Shown piece after piece: positions 1 through 10,149 of a stretch of DNA of 64,000 nt. Under the pieces are notes generated by a model. That model was not told where the DNA came from and made no database searches. It saw only the letters and a program-made list of their open reading frames with translations. This stretch comes from Chryseobacterium sp. HSC-36S06 (GTDB lineage: Bacteria > Bacteroidota > Bacteroidia > Flavobacteriales > Weeksellaceae). A program made the position numbers and the translations under genes. Location: contig NZ_JALJZX010000001.1 of assembly GCF_024171485.1 (NCBI RefSeq), positions 558,001 through 622,000 on the forward strand, written 5' to 3'. Each line of letters opens with the position of its first letter. Position 1 is the stretch's first letter.

Positions 1-262
1 AAAGGTTAAGTTCCTTGATTTTCTCTAAAAGTTCTGCTTCAGATACAGTGCTGGGGAATTTAACCAACGATGATTTGAAACCTACTTCTTTACAGTCCTT
101 GATTTTGTTGTTCACGTAAGTCATGCTCGCACCGTTGCTGCCGACCAAAATCGCAACCAAATGCGGCGGACGTCTTTTTCCCGCGATAATTTTGTCAACA
201 TCGGCCCTGATTTCTTGTTTGATTTCTTTGGAAACTTTCAGTCCATCGAGAATTTTTGCCAT
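1..262 (-). CDS. folD: FolD, methylenetetrahydrofolate dehydrogenase/cyclohydrolase (partial)
   Basis: N-terminal 87 residues of a protein whose remainder lies beyond the left edge. The translation begins MAKILDGLKVSKEIK and contains RPPHLVAILVG, NGASMTYVNNK and a CKEVGF motif, all typical of the FolD catalytic domain; the Lys in the YVNNK segment is the family's catalytic lysine. FolD is the cytosolic bifunctional enzyme interconverting methylene-, methenyl- and formyl-tetrahydrofolate. The ATG at 260-262 lies 24 nt after the pgi stop, so co-transcription with pgi is possible. Only the 3' truncation limits the call. Confidence 0.93.
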   Translation of the reverse strand, partial: MAKILDGLKVSKEIKQEIRADVDKIIAGKRRPPHLVAILVGSNGASMTYVNNKIKDCKEVGFKSSLVKFPSTVSEAELLEKIKELNL

Positions 263-286
263 TTTACTTTTACTTTAGATTATGAT

Positions 287-1927
287 TTATTTCTTAGCTT
301 TATAATAATTCATCAATCCGTTGGTCGAAGAATCGTGTGTATTTACCGAGTTTTCACCGCCAAGTTCTGCTAAAATTTTTCCTGCCAGTACTTTCCCCAG
401 TTCCACGCCAAATTGGTCAAAACTGAAAATATTCCAGATTACACCCTGAACAAAAATTTTGTGTTCGTAAAGCGCAATAAGCTGTCCTAAAGAGAAAGGG
501 GTAAGCTCATCGAAAATAAAGGAATTAGTGGGTGAATCGCCGGCAAATACTTTGTAATTAAGCAGTTTTTCGATTTCTTCTTCCGATTTTCCGGTGGCGA
601 AAAGTTCCGTTTTTACTTCGTCGGCATTTTTACCGAACGCCAAAGCTTCAGTTTGGGCAAAAAAGTTGGCCAATAATTTATCCTGATGATCGGAAACTTC
701 GTTGCAGGATTTCGCATAAGCAAGGAAATCCGCAGGAATTAATTCTGTTCCCTGATGAATCAACTGATAGAATGCGTGCTGCCCATTGGTTCCGGGTTCG
801 CCCCAAATGATCGGGCCGGTTTCATATTCTACGTATTCGCCGTTTCTATCGACAGATTTTCCGTTGCTTTCCATATCTCCCTGCTGAAGATAGGCTGGAA
901 AACGGTCTAAATACTGCGAATACGGAAGGATTGCATACGTTCCTGCTCCATAAAAATTACGGTACCAAATGCCGAGGAGTCCCATAAGCACAGGAATATT
1001 TTCCTTGAAATCTGCTGTTCTGAAATGAGTGTCGGTTTCGTTGGCACCTTTTAGTAACTGTTCGAAATTATCGTAACCTACGGCAAGCGCGATACTTAAA
1101 CCAATGGCGCTCCACAGCGAATATCGGCCGCCAACCCAGTCCCAGAATTCAAAAATATTTTCTTCTGCGATTCCGAATTCTTTTACCGACTTGGTATTTG
1201 TAGAAAGTGCTACAAAATGTTTGGCAACATCATCCTGAGAACCCTTTTTCAGGAACCATTCTTTTGCGGATGCCGCGTTTGTCATTGTTTCCTGTGTGGT
1301 AAAAGTTTTGGATGCGATGATAAAAAGTGTGGTTTCCGGATTTAGTTTTTTCAGGGTTTCTGCAATGTGATTTCCGTCTACATTCGAAACAAAATAAACG
1401 TTTAAACGCGTCTTAAAATGCTTCAAAGCAGAGCAAACCATCACCGGACCTAAATCTGAACCGCCGATGCCGATATTTACAACATCTGTAATTTCTTTTC
1501 CTGAAAAACCTTTGTGTTGGCCGGAAATAACTTTCGTGGAAAAAGTTTTCATCTGATCGAGAACTTTCTTAATTCCCGGTTTTATGTTTTCGCCATCAAC
1601 CAGGATTTCATCGTCTGAAAAATCCCGCAAAGCAGTATGCAGAACAGCTCGGTCTTCGGTTTCATTAATTTGCTGACCTTCAAACATGGCAGAAATTGCA
1701 GATTTCAGTTGAGTTTCTTCCGCCAATTTCAGTAACAGGTTTAATGTTTCCTGATCAATTAAGTTTTTAGAAAAATCGAAAAGGTAACCCGGTCTTTTTA
1801 TAGAAAAGTCGTTAAATCTGTTTGGATTTTGCTGAAAAAGTGATCTGAAATCAAAATCATTTTGTGCAAAATGATCTTCAAGATTTTGCCAGGATTGCGT
1901 GGTTTCAGGATTTATTTTTGGTAACAT
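287..1927 (-). CDS. pgi: Glucose-6-phosphate isomerase
   Basis: 546 aa, full length for the large-type (about 550 aa) phosphoglucose isomerases. It interconverts glucose-6-phosphate and fructose-6-phosphate in the cytosol. Family signatures seen: [14 protein letters not shown], the sugar-phosphate-binding [14 protein letters not shown] segment, [13 protein letters not shown], and the C-terminal [15 protein letters not shown]. The start is an ATG. A promoter with TAAATTTG (1977-1984) and TTTG (2002-2005, 17-nt spacer) lies upstream and overlaps the lon terminator, giving a short leader that can form a GGAG/CTCC hairpin (1948-1960). Confidence 0.97.
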   Translation of the reverse strand: MLPKINPETTQSWQNLEDHFAQNDFDFRSLFQQNPNRFNDFSIKRPGYLFDFSKNLIDQETLNLLLKLAEETQLKSAISAMFEGQQINETEDRAVLHTALRDFSDDEILVDGENIKPGIKKVLDQMKTFSTKVISGQHKGFSGKEITDVVNIGIGGSDLGPVMVCSALKHFKTRLNVYFVSNVDGNHIAETLKKLNPETTLFIIASKTFTTQETMTNAASAKEWFLKKGSQDDVAKHFVALSTNTKSVKEFGIAEENIFEFWDWVGGRYSLWSAIGLSIALAVGYDNFEQLLKGANETDTHFRTADFKENIPVLMGLLGIWYRNFYGAGTYAILPYSQYLDRFPAYLQQGDMESNGKSVDRNGEYVEYETGPIIWGEPGTNGQHAFYQLIHQGTELIPADFLAYAKSCNEVSDHQDKLLANFFAQTEALAFGKNADEVKTELFATGKSEEEIEKLLNYKVFAGDSPTNSFIFDELTPFSLGQLIALYEHKIFVQGVIWNIFSFDQFGVELGKVLAGKILAELGGENSVNTHDSSTNGLMNYYKAKK

Positions 1928-1976
1928 GTTCAGAAAGGTTTAATTAAGGAGTTCGGCTCCGTTGAATACGACGCTG

Positions 1977-2005
1977 CAAATTTACAGAAAAATAAAACCT
2001 CCAAA
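1977..2005 (-). promoter_or_regulatory. Promoter of pgi
   Basis: Read on the minus strand: TTTG (complement of 2002-2005), a 17-nt spacer, then TAAATTTG (complement of 1977-1984). This matches the flavobacterial consensus TTG-N17-19-TAnnTTTG. The -33 element falls inside the lon terminator hairpin. Confidence 0.65.
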
Positions 2006-2020
2006 AAATTCCGGAGGTTT
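1995..2020 (-). terminator. Terminator of lon (probably bidirectional)
   Basis: Inverted repeat AAACCTCC (1995-2002) / GGAGGTTT (2013-2020) with a 10-nt loop. On the minus strand it is followed by a T-rich TTTTATTTTT stretch, about 40 nt after the lon stop codon. On the plus strand it is followed by AAGTTTTTAT, so it may work both ways. Confidence 0.8.
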
Positions 2021-2060
2021 AAGTTTTTATAAAAATTTTAAAGGAAAATTTTCAGCGAAA

Positions 2061-4463
2061 TTATTTTTCGATCGCTAATTCGATTACTTCGCTCATTCTG
2101 TTCACATAACTGATTTCCAATGTTTTTAAGTAATCTTTCTTAATTTCTTCCACGTCTTTTCTGTTCGCTTCACAAAGAATAATATGAGTTATTCCGGCGC
2201 GTGCTGCAGCGAGAAGTTTTTCTTTAATTCCACCCACAGGAAGCACTTTTCCCCGCAAAGTAATTTCGCCGGTCATGGCGAGATGAGGTTTTACTTTTTT
2301 ATTCTTAAAGCTGGATACGATCGAAGTTAGCATCGCGATTCCCGCTGAAGGTCCGTCTTTCGGGGTGGCACCTTCAGGAACGTGAACGTGAATATTTTTT
2401 TTCTGGATGTCTTCGGAAGAAATTCCGAGTTCATCATGTTTTGCTTTGATGTATTCCAACGCGATTGTTGCAGACTCTTTCATGACGGTTCCCAGATTTC
2501 CGGTCATGCTGAGATTTCCTTTTCCTTCGCTTAAAATACTTTCGATAAAAAGAATGTCTCCTCCAACCTGTGTCCACGCCAAACCTGTTACGACGCCCGG
2601 AACACCTGTAATTTCGGAAAGACTTTTAGGTCTTGGAACACCCAGAATTTCATCAATTTTATCAATAGAAATTTTTGGGTCATATTCTTTTTCCATCGCT
2701 GTCTGCAATGCGACCCATCTTGCTATTGAGGCAATTTTTTTCTCCAGACCACGTACGCCGCTTTCGGAAGTATGAGCATCGATGATATGTTTCAGTTCGG
2801 GGTTTCCGAGTTTGAATGACTTTGCATGCAGTCCGTTTTCGTCCTGCTGTTTTTTAATCAGGTGTCTTTTTGCAATTTCTACTTTTTCTTCTAAAGTATA
2901 ACCGGCAATTTCGATGATTTCCATTCTGTCCAAAAGCGGGCGCTGAACGGTTGATAGTGAGTTTGCCGTTGCAATAAACATCACTTTCGAGAGGTCATAT
3001 CCCATTTCCAGGAAGTTATCATAAAAGGAACTGTTCTGTTCAGGATCAAGCACTTCCAGCAATGCTGAGCTCGGATCACCATGGATTCCCTGTCCGATTT
3101 TGTCGATCTCATCGAGAACAATTACAGGGTTTGAAGTGCCTGCTTTTTTGATGGATTGCAGGATTCGACCTGCCATGGCCCCAATATAAGTTTTTCGGTG
3201 ACCACGAATTTCAGATTCATCGTGAAGGCCCCCTAAAGAAACCCGTACATATTTTCTTCCCAGCGAATCTGCAACTGATTTACCCAATGAAGTTTTTCCA
3301 ACTCCCGGAGGTCCTACCAAACACAGAATCGGAGATTTCATATTGTTTTTCAGTTTCAGAACTGCCATGTGTTCGAGGATTCTTTTTTTGATATCCTCGA
3401 GTCCGAAATGGGCTTTGTCTAAAACCTTTTGGGCTTTGTTGATGTCGAAAATATCTTTGGAAAAGGTTTCCCAAGGCAATTCTGTAAAGAAATCCAGGTA
3501 ATTACGCTGCACATTGTAATCGGGGGAATTCGGATTCTGTCGCTGAAGTCGGTTGATTTCTTTCTGGAAATGATTTTCAACTTCTGCATTCCATCTTACT
3601 TTTTGTGCTTTCAGCAAAAGTTCTTCCACATCCGATTCGGGGCCACCACCCAATTCTTCCTGAATGGCCCTGATCTGCTGGTTCAGGAAATATTCGCGCT
3701 GGCTTTTATCGAGTTCGCGGTTTGTTTTCTGGTGAATCTGGTTTCGCAGTTCAAGCTTTCTGTATTCATCGTGCATCAGCTCATAACATTTCTGTGCACG
3801 GTTCATGAGGCTTTTTTCCTCCAGAAGTTTCTGTTTTTCTGCTGAGGTAAAATTGGCATTAGTACAGATGAAATTCAGCAAATCCTCATTATCGCTCATG
3901 TTTTTGATCGCGAAGTTGGCAGCGGACGGAATGTTTGGATCCAGTTCGACAATTTTGAGAGCCAGATCTTTAATATTCTCCAAAAGGGCCGCATACTCCT
4001 CTGTTTTTTTGGATGTAACGTCTTTCAGTTTTGTGATTTCTGCTCTGAAATAAGGTTTTGATTCAACGATATTTTTAATTGTAAACCTCTGAAAGCCTCT
4101 TGTAATTGCGGTAACATTTCCTTCGGGAAGTTTTATAATCTTGATGATCTTTGCTAAAGTTCCTGTTTTGTACAGATCATTCTCTGTAGGGCTTTCGATA
4201 TTTGAATTGTTCTGGCTCACGATCCCAATGAATTCATTATTTTTCTGGGCTTCCTCCAGCAGCCTGATCGACATTTCCCGTCCGGCCGTAATAGGAATCA
4301 CCACTTTTGGGAACATTACCATATTTCTTACCGGTAAAATCGGGAATATTTTCTGTTCGCTACTGTTAGGTTGATCCATTTCGGAAAGGTTAATTTCTTC
4401 TGCTACGATACTGAATCCATCAGTTATAATTTCATCAAAGTTGAGATCATCAAATTCTGTCAT
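2061..4463 (-). CDS. lon: ATP-dependent protease Lon
   Basis: 800 aa from the ATG at 4461-4463; a TTG six codons upstream is disfavoured because it lies in an A/T-rich promoter-like stretch. Domains in order: Lon N-terminal substrate-binding domain (starting [16 protein letters not shown]), coiled coil, AAA+ module with Walker A GPPGVGKT and Walker B VIVLDEID, then the protease domain with catalytic Ser ([10 protein letters not shown], about residue 706) and Lys (GGIKEKLL, about 747). Lon degrades misfolded and regulatory proteins in the cytosol. It is followed by its own terminator, so it is probably monocistronic. Confidence 0.96.
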   Translation of the reverse strand: MTEFDDLNFDEIITDGFSIVAEEINLSEMDQPNSSEQKIFPILPVRNMVMFPKVVIPITAGREMSIRLLEEAQKNNEFIGIVSQNNSNIESPTENDLYKTGTLAKIIKIIKLPEGNVTAITRGFQRFTIKNIVESKPYFRAEITKLKDVTSKKTEEYAALLENIKDLALKIVELDPNIPSAANFAIKNMSDNEDLLNFICTNANFTSAEKQKLLEEKSLMNRAQKCYELMHDEYRKLELRNQIHQKTNRELDKSQREYFLNQQIRAIQEELGGGPESDVEELLLKAQKVRWNAEVENHFQKEINRLQRQNPNSPDYNVQRNYLDFFTELPWETFSKDIFDINKAQKVLDKAHFGLEDIKKRILEHMAVLKLKNNMKSPILCLVGPPGVGKTSLGKSVADSLGRKYVRVSLGGLHDESEIRGHRKTYIGAMAGRILQSIKKAGTSNPVIVLDEIDKIGQGIHGDPSSALLEVLDPEQNSSFYDNFLEMGYDLSKVMFIATANSLSTVQRPLLDRMEIIEIAGYTLEEKVEIAKRHLIKKQQDENGLHAKSFKLGNPELKHIIDAHTSESGVRGLEKKIASIARWVALQTAMEKEYDPKISIDKIDEILGVPRPKSLSEITGVPGVVTGLAWTQVGGDILFIESILSEGKGNLSMTGNLGTVMKESATIALEYIKAKHDELGISSEDIQKKNIHVHVPEGATPKDGPSAGIAMLTSIVSSFKNKKVKPHLAMTGEITLRGKVLPVGGIKEKLLAAARAGITHIILCEANRKDVEEIKKDYLKTLEISYVNRMSEVIELAIEK

Positions 4464-4701
4464 AATATTGTGGAGTGACAAATTGTCATTTATAATAGGT
4501 GGTTAAAGTGCTGTTAAGTAAGATTACGCTTTATAACAGTCTTAAATAAATAGGTTAGTATAATTGCACAAGCGCTGTGCCTAAGGCAATATTTAGACAA
4601 AATTACCATCTTTCCGAAAAAATAACTTTAAAATGTTTAAAATTTTTCTTAATCTCTTAAAAATGTGTATTTTCGCAAACTGATAAAATTATACAAAAAA
4701 G

Positions 4702-6852
4702 ATGGCAGTTTTAGGAGAGATTAGAAACAGACCTTGGCTTTTAATGGGAATTATCGCTGTTGCGATGTTGGCATTCGTGGTAAATCCTGACAGTTTAGAA
4801 AAACTGTTCGGTGCAAAACCAGGTGTTTACGGAAAGGTAAACGGCGACGAAATTACAAAAGAAGATTTTGATGATCAGTTGTTTATGCTTCAGCAACAAG
4901 CTCAGCAACAAGGGCAACCGGCTACAGGTTTGGAAGAGCAGGCATGGCAAATGGTAGTACAATCGAAACTGATTAAGCAGCAGTTCGATAAAATGGGACT
5001 TACCTTAACCGATGACATGTTCTATAACCAATTGCAGTTTGATCCAATGTTTGCACAAAACCCTGAAAACTTTGATGCAAAAGGCAATTTCAAAGTTCAG
5101 GAAATCAAAAAGCAGATCGAAGAACTTCAGAACAGCGGTAATGTTGAAATGTACAACAACTGGCTGAAAACTAAAAAAGCAATTGAATACAGAATGATGG
5201 CTCGCCAGCTTTTTGCAAATGTTTCTACCGGAATCACCGTGAGCAAGAAAGAAGCTGAGGAAATGATGAAACAGAGAGACCAGATTGCTGATATCGATTT
5301 TGTAAAAGTTGATTACGCAGCATATGCTCAAAAAAATCCTGTAAAAGTTACTACTAAGGATCTAGCAGATTATATTAAAAAACACCCGATTCTCTTCAAA
5401 AGAGATGCAAGCAGAAATATCGGATTGGTATATTTCCCTGCAGCGGCAAGTCCACAGGACGAAGCGGTAACTCAGGCGGAAATTAATAAATTGTTTTCAC
5501 AGGGAACAGATATGAGTGACGGAAAAGAAAACTTCCAGAATACAACAAACGACTCGATGTTTGTTTCTCTGAATTCTGACCTTCCTTATAATCCAACCTA
5601 TTTTTCAGCAGAACAGCTTCCGGCTTCAATTAAAGATAAAGTTGCCGGTGCTGCAGTAGGAACTACTTTCGGTCCGTACAAAGAACAGAATTTTTATGTT
5701 GTCTCTAAAATTTTAGATAAAAAACCTTCAGACTCAACATTATCAAGACATATATTAGTTTCGTACAAAGGAAATCAGGCCGGGGCTAATGAAACCAGAA
5801 CAAAAGAAGAGGCTAAGAAATTGGCAGATTCTATTGGTGCAGTATTGAAAGCAACACCTGCTAAATTCACAGAATTCTTAAAATATTCATCTGATCCAGG
5901 TTCTGCAGGGCAGGGGGGAAGTGTTGGCTGGACTACTCCTGCAACGCCTTTCGTGCCTGAGTACTTAAGTTTCCTTGCAAACAATGGTAAAGGAGCAACA
6001 GGAGTAGTAGAAACTCAGTTTGGTTATCATATCATCAACATCGAGGATAAGAAATCCGGAGCGATGACGTACAAAGTTGCGAATCTGGTAAAAGCGGTAA
6101 AACCTTCAGACAAAACTGAAAGCGAAGTTTACACCAAGGCCACCAAATTCATCCAGCAGGTTCAGGGGAAATCGTTTAATGACTTTGCCAATGTTGCGAA
6201 GAAAAACAATTATCAGTTCTTCAATCCTAAAGAGGTTGGCCGTTTCCAAGGTCAGTTACCTGGATTGGGAACCGATAAAGATCAGGAAATTATTGCCTGG
6301 GCATTCAACAAAAAACGTAACAAAGGAGATGCAGATATATTCACCGTTGATGGAACTGGCGACCGTATCGTAGCGTACCTTAACGGAATACAGGATCCAG
6401 GAACAGCCGATCCGGAAGCTGTTCGTGACCAAATTGAACCTATCATTAAAAACAAAATTTTAGCGAAACAGATTTCAGATAAGATTACAGCTGCCAAAGC
6501 AACAAGTTTAGACCAAGTTGCAAAACTGTTTGGTACTTCTAAGCAAGCTGCACAGGTTAACATGCTGAGCCCGCAGATTGCAGGTGCTATGGAACCGAAA
6601 GTGGCAGGTGCAGCATTCGGTGTTGCCAAAGGCAAAGTTTCAAATCCAGTAGAAGGAATGACCGGTGTTTATGTTGTCGTTAAGAAATCAGAAACAATTA
6701 ACAAACAGCCGGGAGATATAAAGCAGGTGACCCAGGCATTAGCAAGCCAGAATTCACAGCAGTTCGGACAAGCTCTGTTGAAGAGTCTTCAGGATAATGC
6801 TGACATCGAAGATTTCAGAATCGAGGTTTATAATCAGGCTGCACAGCAGTAA
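4702..6852 (+). CDS. PpiD/SurA-type peptidylprolyl isomerase, membrane-anchored
   Basis: 716 aa. One N-terminal transmembrane anchor (about residues 12-30, LLMGIIAVAMLAFVV) is followed by a SurA_N-like region and a parvulin rotamase domain (about residues 345-455: HILVSYKG, FLKYSSDPGSAGQGGSVGW, VVETQFGYHIINIEDKK), then a C-terminal region resembling a second, degenerate rotamase-like part. The architecture is PpiD-like, so it probably assists folding of envelope proteins at the inner membrane. A TATTTTCG element lies near 4671-4678. A strong hairpin terminator follows. Confidence 0.9.
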   Translation: MAVLGEIRNRPWLLMGIIAVAMLAFVVNPDSLEKLFGAKPGVYGKVNGDEITKEDFDDQLFMLQQQAQQQGQPATGLEEQAWQMVVQSKLIKQQFDKMGLTLTDDMFYNQLQFDPMFAQNPENFDAKGNFKVQEIKKQIEELQNSGNVEMYNNWLKTKKAIEYRMMARQLFANVSTGITVSKKEAEEMMKQRDQIADIDFVKVDYAAYAQKNPVKVTTKDLADYIKKHPILFKRDASRNIGLVYFPAAASPQDEAVTQAEINKLFSQGTDMSDGKENFQNTTNDSMFVSLNSDLPYNPTYFSAEQLPASIKDKVAGAAVGTTFGPYKEQNFYVVSKILDKKPSDSTLSRHILVSYKGNQAGANETRTKEEAKKLADSIGAVLKATPAKFTEFLKYSSDPGSAGQGGSVGWTTPATPFVPEYLSFLANNGKGATGVVETQFGYHIINIEDKKSGAMTYKVANLVKAVKPSDKTESEVYTKATKFIQQVQGKSFNDFANVAKKNNYQFFNPKEVGRFQGQLPGLGTDKDQEIIAWAFNKKRNKGDADIFTVDGTGDRIVAYLNGIQDPGTADPEAVRDQIEPIIKNKILAKQISDKITAAKATSLDQVAKLFGTSKQAAQVNMLSPQIAGAMEPKVAGAAFGVAKGKVSNPVEGMTGVYVVVKKSETINKQPGDIKQVTQALASQNSQQFGQALLKSLQDNADIEDFRIEVYNQAAQQ

Positions 6853-6876
6853 TCTCAGAACAAAAAAATATCATCA

Positions 6877-6903
6877 AAAGCGACTCTTATGGGTCGCTTT
6901 TTG
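6877..6903 (+). terminator. Rho-independent terminator after the PpiD-like gene
   Basis: AAAGCGAC (6877-6884) pairs with GTCGCTTT (6893-6900), 8-nt loop, followed by TTTTG. It lies about 25 nt after the stop codon. Confidence 0.85.
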
Positions 6904-6944
6904 CATTGCTGACCGGAGATTTAAAAATTTCGTTGAAAATGTAT

Positions 6945-6952
6945 TATATTTG
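6945..6952 (+). promoter_or_regulatory. -7 element TATATTTG before the MlaD-like gene
   Basis: Perfect TAnnTTTG match, 22 nt upstream of the GTG start and downstream of a terminator. No well-placed TTG was found at -33. Confidence 0.5.
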
Positions 6953-6973
6953 TTCATTAAAAATTAAAGAAAA

Positions 6974-7930
6974 GTGAAGTTCACAAAAGAAATAAAAGCA
7001 GGATTAATCGCAATTTTAGCCATAGTAGGATTTGTAATTCTGTTCCAATTCATGAAAGGTAAAAGCCTTTTTACTACCGACAATATTTTTTACGCAAAAT
7101 TCGACAATGTAGAGGGCTTGGCAGCGTCTAACCCAGTGTCGATTAATGGTTTAAAGGTTGGTCAGGTTGATCAGATTATCCCGATTACAGAACCCGACGG
7201 AAAAATCCATTTTGTAGTAAAAGTGACCGTAGATGATAATTTTGAATTTTCAAAAAGATCAACATTAGAAATTTTCGAACCTGGATTGATGTCCGGAAAA
7301 GAAATGAGGGTTAATCTGGCATACGGAAGCCCAATGGCTAAAGATGGTGATACCCTGAAAGGCGCATTTACGCTTTCGATGATGAATAATATCTCATCAC
7401 AGGTAGGTCCAGTGAAAGATCAGGTACAGGTGGTTTTAAGAAGGGTAGACAGTCTTATGATGAACGCCAATGCGATAACCAATGCAGAAAATCAACAGGC
7501 AATCCGGGTATTGCTTTCAAGCCTGAACCGTACGGTAACTTCGTTTGAAGCTACTTCTCAACAGACTAACTCACTTCTCGCCAACAATGATCCCCGCATT
7601 CAGAAAATGCTGGATAATGCGAATCTGGCAACAATAAGTGCCAAAACAGCCATCGATAAGTACGGAAGAGTTGCAGACGAGGTAGATGTGCAGAAACTCA
7701 ACAATACCATTGATAAATTAAGCTTAACAGCTGATAAACTGAACGGTGTTATTTCCGGCATACAGAATGGTGAAGGATCGCTTGGTAAACTCGCAAAAGA
7801 TGAGCAACTTTACCAGAATCTTAATGAATCATCAGCAAATTTAAATAATCTGATTCTGGATCTGAAAGCCAATCCAAAAAGATATCTGAATTTCTCCGTA
7901 TTCGGAAAGAACAGTACGCCAAAAGACTAA
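6974..7930 (+). CDS. MCE/MlaD family lipid-transport protein
   Basis: 318 aa with a GTG start preceded by an A-rich stretch. An N-terminal signal anchor (about residues 7-26, AGLIAILAIVGFVILFQFM) is followed by an MCE domain (about 38-115, including the SNPVSINGLKVGQV motif). The rest is a long helical region that may form a coiled-coil. MCE proteins bind phospholipids in the periplasm as part of Mla-type ABC transporters. No MlaE/F partners are in the window, so the substrate is unknown. It is 13 nt before the Fe-S reductase gene, suggesting one operon. Confidence 0.88.
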   Translation: MKFTKEIKAGLIAILAIVGFVILFQFMKGKSLFTTDNIFYAKFDNVEGLAASNPVSINGLKVGQVDQIIPITEPDGKIHFVVKVTVDDNFEFSKRSTLEIFEPGLMSGKEMRVNLAYGSPMAKDGDTLKGAFTLSMMNNISSQVGPVKDQVQVVLRRVDSLMMNANAITNAENQQAIRVLLSSLNRTVTSFEATSQQTNSLLANNDPRIQKMLDNANLATISAKTAIDKYGRVADEVDVQKLNNTIDKLSLTADKLNGVISGIQNGEGSLGKLAKDEQLYQNLNESSANLNNLILDLKANPKRYLNFSVFGKNSTPKD

Positions 7931-7943
7931 AAACCCTTTCAAT

Positions 7944-9275
7944 ATGCAATATATTGACAATATTATTTTCTTCATTGCCCTTATTGCCGGCTTTGGACTA
8001 TTTTTTAAAAGTTTAAAAGAGATCTACCGAAATATTAAACTCGGGAAGAAGATCAACAGATCCGACAATTCGTCATTGCGGTGGAAAACCATGGCAAAGG
8101 TGGCCCTCGGCCAGAGCAAAATGGGCAAACGACCCATTGCCGGATTTCTGCACGTGATTGTTTACGTAGGCTTTGTGATTATTAATATTGAGCTTATTGA
8201 AATTATCGTCGACGGTATTTTTGGTACTCACCGTTTCCTGGCGGGAATATTTGGTGACACCCTCTATGGTGTGTTTACTGCAACTCTGGAAATTCTGGCG
8301 CTTTTAGTCATTATTGCAGTAGTTCTTTTCTTTATCAGAAGAAATTTCTACGGTGTGAAAAGACTCACCATGAAAGAACTCTTCGGTTGGCCAAAACAGG
8401 ATGCGAACTGGATTTTGATCATTGAATTTGCCTTAATGACTGCATTTTTCACGATGAATTCTGCAGACTGGGTTCTTCAACAGAGAGGAGTACTCGCAGA
8501 ACACGGTAACTTTCCAGTTTCATCGGGTTTAATTGCACCTCTTTTTGGCAATTTTGGTGACAGCACCCTTGTTTTCCTTGAAAGAGGGGCGTGGTGGTTC
8601 CATTTTGTGGGGATTCTGTTCTTCATGAATTATCTTTATTATTCAAAACACCTTCATATTATTCTGGCCTTCCCTAATACATGGTTTGCTAATCTGCAGC
8701 CGAAAGGAAAATTCAACAATTTAGACTCTGTTACCAAAGAAATTAAACTGATGATGGATCCTAATGCAGATCCATACGCAGCAGCACCGGACACTGATCC
8801 AAATGCCGTTCCTGATAAATTTGGTGCGAACGATATTTTTGATTTGAATCAGGTTCAGCTGTTAAATGCTTATTCATGCACGGAGTGCGGACGGTGTACT
8901 TCAGTTTGTCCTGCCAATATTACCGGCAAGAAATTGTCGCCACGTAAGATCATGATGGATACGCGCGACCGTATTGAAGAAGTTGCTAAAAACATCAATA
9001 AAAACGGGAAATTTGTCGATGATGGCAAGAAATTGCTCGATGATCATATCCAGAGAGAAGAACTTTGGGCATGTACAACCTGTAATGCCTGTGTTGAAGC
9101 TTGTCCGGTATTGATTGATCCGCTGTCTATCATTTTTGAAATGCGAAGATTTCTGGTCATGGAACAGTCTTCTGCGCCAAGCGAACTGAACGTTATGATG
9201 ACAAATGTAGAGAACAATGCAGCTCCATGGGCTTATAACCAAGCAGACCGCTTGAACTGGGCAAACGAAAACTAA
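7944..9275 (+). CDS. Membrane (Fe-S)/haem b oxidoreductase, HdrE-HdrD/NarI-like
   Basis: 443 aa. An N-terminal membrane part with about five helices (residues 5-22, 68-90, 110-130, 156-172, 217-233) carries likely haem b histidines (GFLHVIVYVGF, WWFHFVGILFF, SKHLHIIL) as in NarI-type subunits. A cytoplasmic ferredoxin part has two 4Fe-4S motifs, Cys312/315/318/322 and Cys377/380/383/387. The protein could move electrons between a soluble donor and the quinone pool. The next gene supplies the CCG-domain subunit. The physiological donor is not shown by the sequence. Some databases call such proteins GlpC- or HdrD-like; the specific reaction is unknown. Confidence 0.85.
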   Translation: MQYIDNIIFFIALIAGFGLFFKSLKEIYRNIKLGKKINRSDNSSLRWKTMAKVALGQSKMGKRPIAGFLHVIVYVGFVIINIELIEIIVDGIFGTHRFLAGIFGDTLYGVFTATLEILALLVIIAVVLFFIRRNFYGVKRLTMKELFGWPKQDANWILIIEFALMTAFFTMNSADWVLQQRGVLAEHGNFPVSSGLIAPLFGNFGDSTLVFLERGAWWFHFVGILFFMNYLYYSKHLHIILAFPNTWFANLQPKGKFNNLDSVTKEIKLMMDPNADPYAAAPDTDPNAVPDKFGANDIFDLNQVQLLNAYSCTECGRCTSVCPANITGKKLSPRKIMMDTRDRIEEVAKNINKNGKFVDDGKKLLDDHIQREELWACTTCNACVEACPVLIDPLSIIFEMRRFLVMEQSSAPSELNVMMTNVENNAAPWAYNQADRLNWANEN

Positions 9276-9332
9276 TTTGAAAACACCGGAGATGAATATT
9301 GCCCATAGCCGGTTACTCATTACTCATATAAT

Positions 9333-10118
9333 ATGGATTTCACAATAAAAACAATGGCAGAATATGCTGCCGAAGGAAAAGCACCTGAAGTTTTATTTTT
9401 TGTCGGCTGTGCCGGGAGTTTCGACGACAGAGCCAAGAAGATCACCAAAGCTTTCTGTAAAATTTTGCATAAAGTTGGCGTAGAATTCGCTGTTCTTGGG
9501 CAGGAAGAAAGCTGTAACGGTGATCCTGCAAAACGCGCCGGAAACGAATTCATCTTCCAGATGATGGCGCTTACGAACATTGAAATCATGAATGCTTACG
9601 AAGTAAAAAAAATCGTAACCTCGTGTCCGCACTGTTTCAACATCATTAAAAATGAATATCCGAGCTTAGGGGGAAATTATGAAGTTCTTCACCATACCCA
9701 ATTTCTTAGGAAACTGATGGAAGAGGGCCGTCTGAAAATCGAAGGCGGTAGTTTTAAAGGAAAAAAAATAACGTTTCACGATCCTTGCTACCTCGGAAGA
9801 GCCAATGGCGAGTATGAAGCGCCAAGAATGCTTCTCGAAAAACTGGATGCGGAACTGGTAGAGATGAAACGATGCAAATCCAACGGGTTATGTTGTGGAG
9901 CAGGCGGAGCACAGATGTTCAAGGAGCCTGAAAAAGGTGACAAAGACATCAATGTGGAACGTACCGAGGAAGCACTTTCAGAAACTCCAAATATCATTGC
10001 AACAGGATGTCCGTTCTGTAATACGATGATGACCGACGGCGTGAAACATTTCAATAAAAATGATAAAGTTGCCGTTAAAGATATTGTAGAGCTTTTAGCT
10101 GAGGCTGAAGATTTATAG
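9333..10118 (+). CDS. CCG-domain (Fe-S) protein, HdrB-like
   Basis: 261 aa, soluble. It carries two cysteine-rich CCG modules as in heterodisulfide reductase HdrB/HdrD and LutA: FVGCAG with a Cys near residue 61 and SCPHCFN, then HDPCYLGR, GLCCGAGGA and TGCPFCN. These cysteines bind an unusual non-cubane 4Fe-4S cluster in characterised relatives. It lies 57 nt after the membrane Fe-S subunit and probably forms one enzyme with it; together they equal an HdrD-type chain split in two. The oxidised substrate is unknown. Confidence 0.85.
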   Translation: MDFTIKTMAEYAAEGKAPEVLFFVGCAGSFDDRAKKITKAFCKILHKVGVEFAVLGQEESCNGDPAKRAGNEFIFQMMALTNIEIMNAYEVKKIVTSCPHCFNIIKNEYPSLGGNYEVLHHTQFLRKLMEEGRLKIEGGSFKGKKITFHDPCYLGRANGEYEAPRMLLEKLDAELVEMKRCKSNGLCCGAGGAQMFKEPEKGDKDINVERTEEALSETPNIIATGCPFCNTMMTDGVKHFNKNDKVAVKDIVELLAEAEDL

Positions 10119-10149
10119 CTCAATATCTTAAGTCTAAATTAATTTAAAA

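Noticed and set aside
2407-4374. Several open frames of 77-138 codons antisense to lon
   Set aside because: They lie entirely within lon, have no family signatures or promoter-like elements, and arise from codon bias on the opposite strand.
4567-4581. GCACA-AGCGC-TGTGC inverted repeat in the lon-ppiD gap
   Set aside because: Only 5 bp with a 5-base loop and no following T-run; likely chance, so not listed as a feature.
9320-10123. Antisense frames of 79-111 codons across the CCG-domain gene
   Set aside because: Shadows of the real gene on the plus strand, whose translation has intact cysteine motifs.
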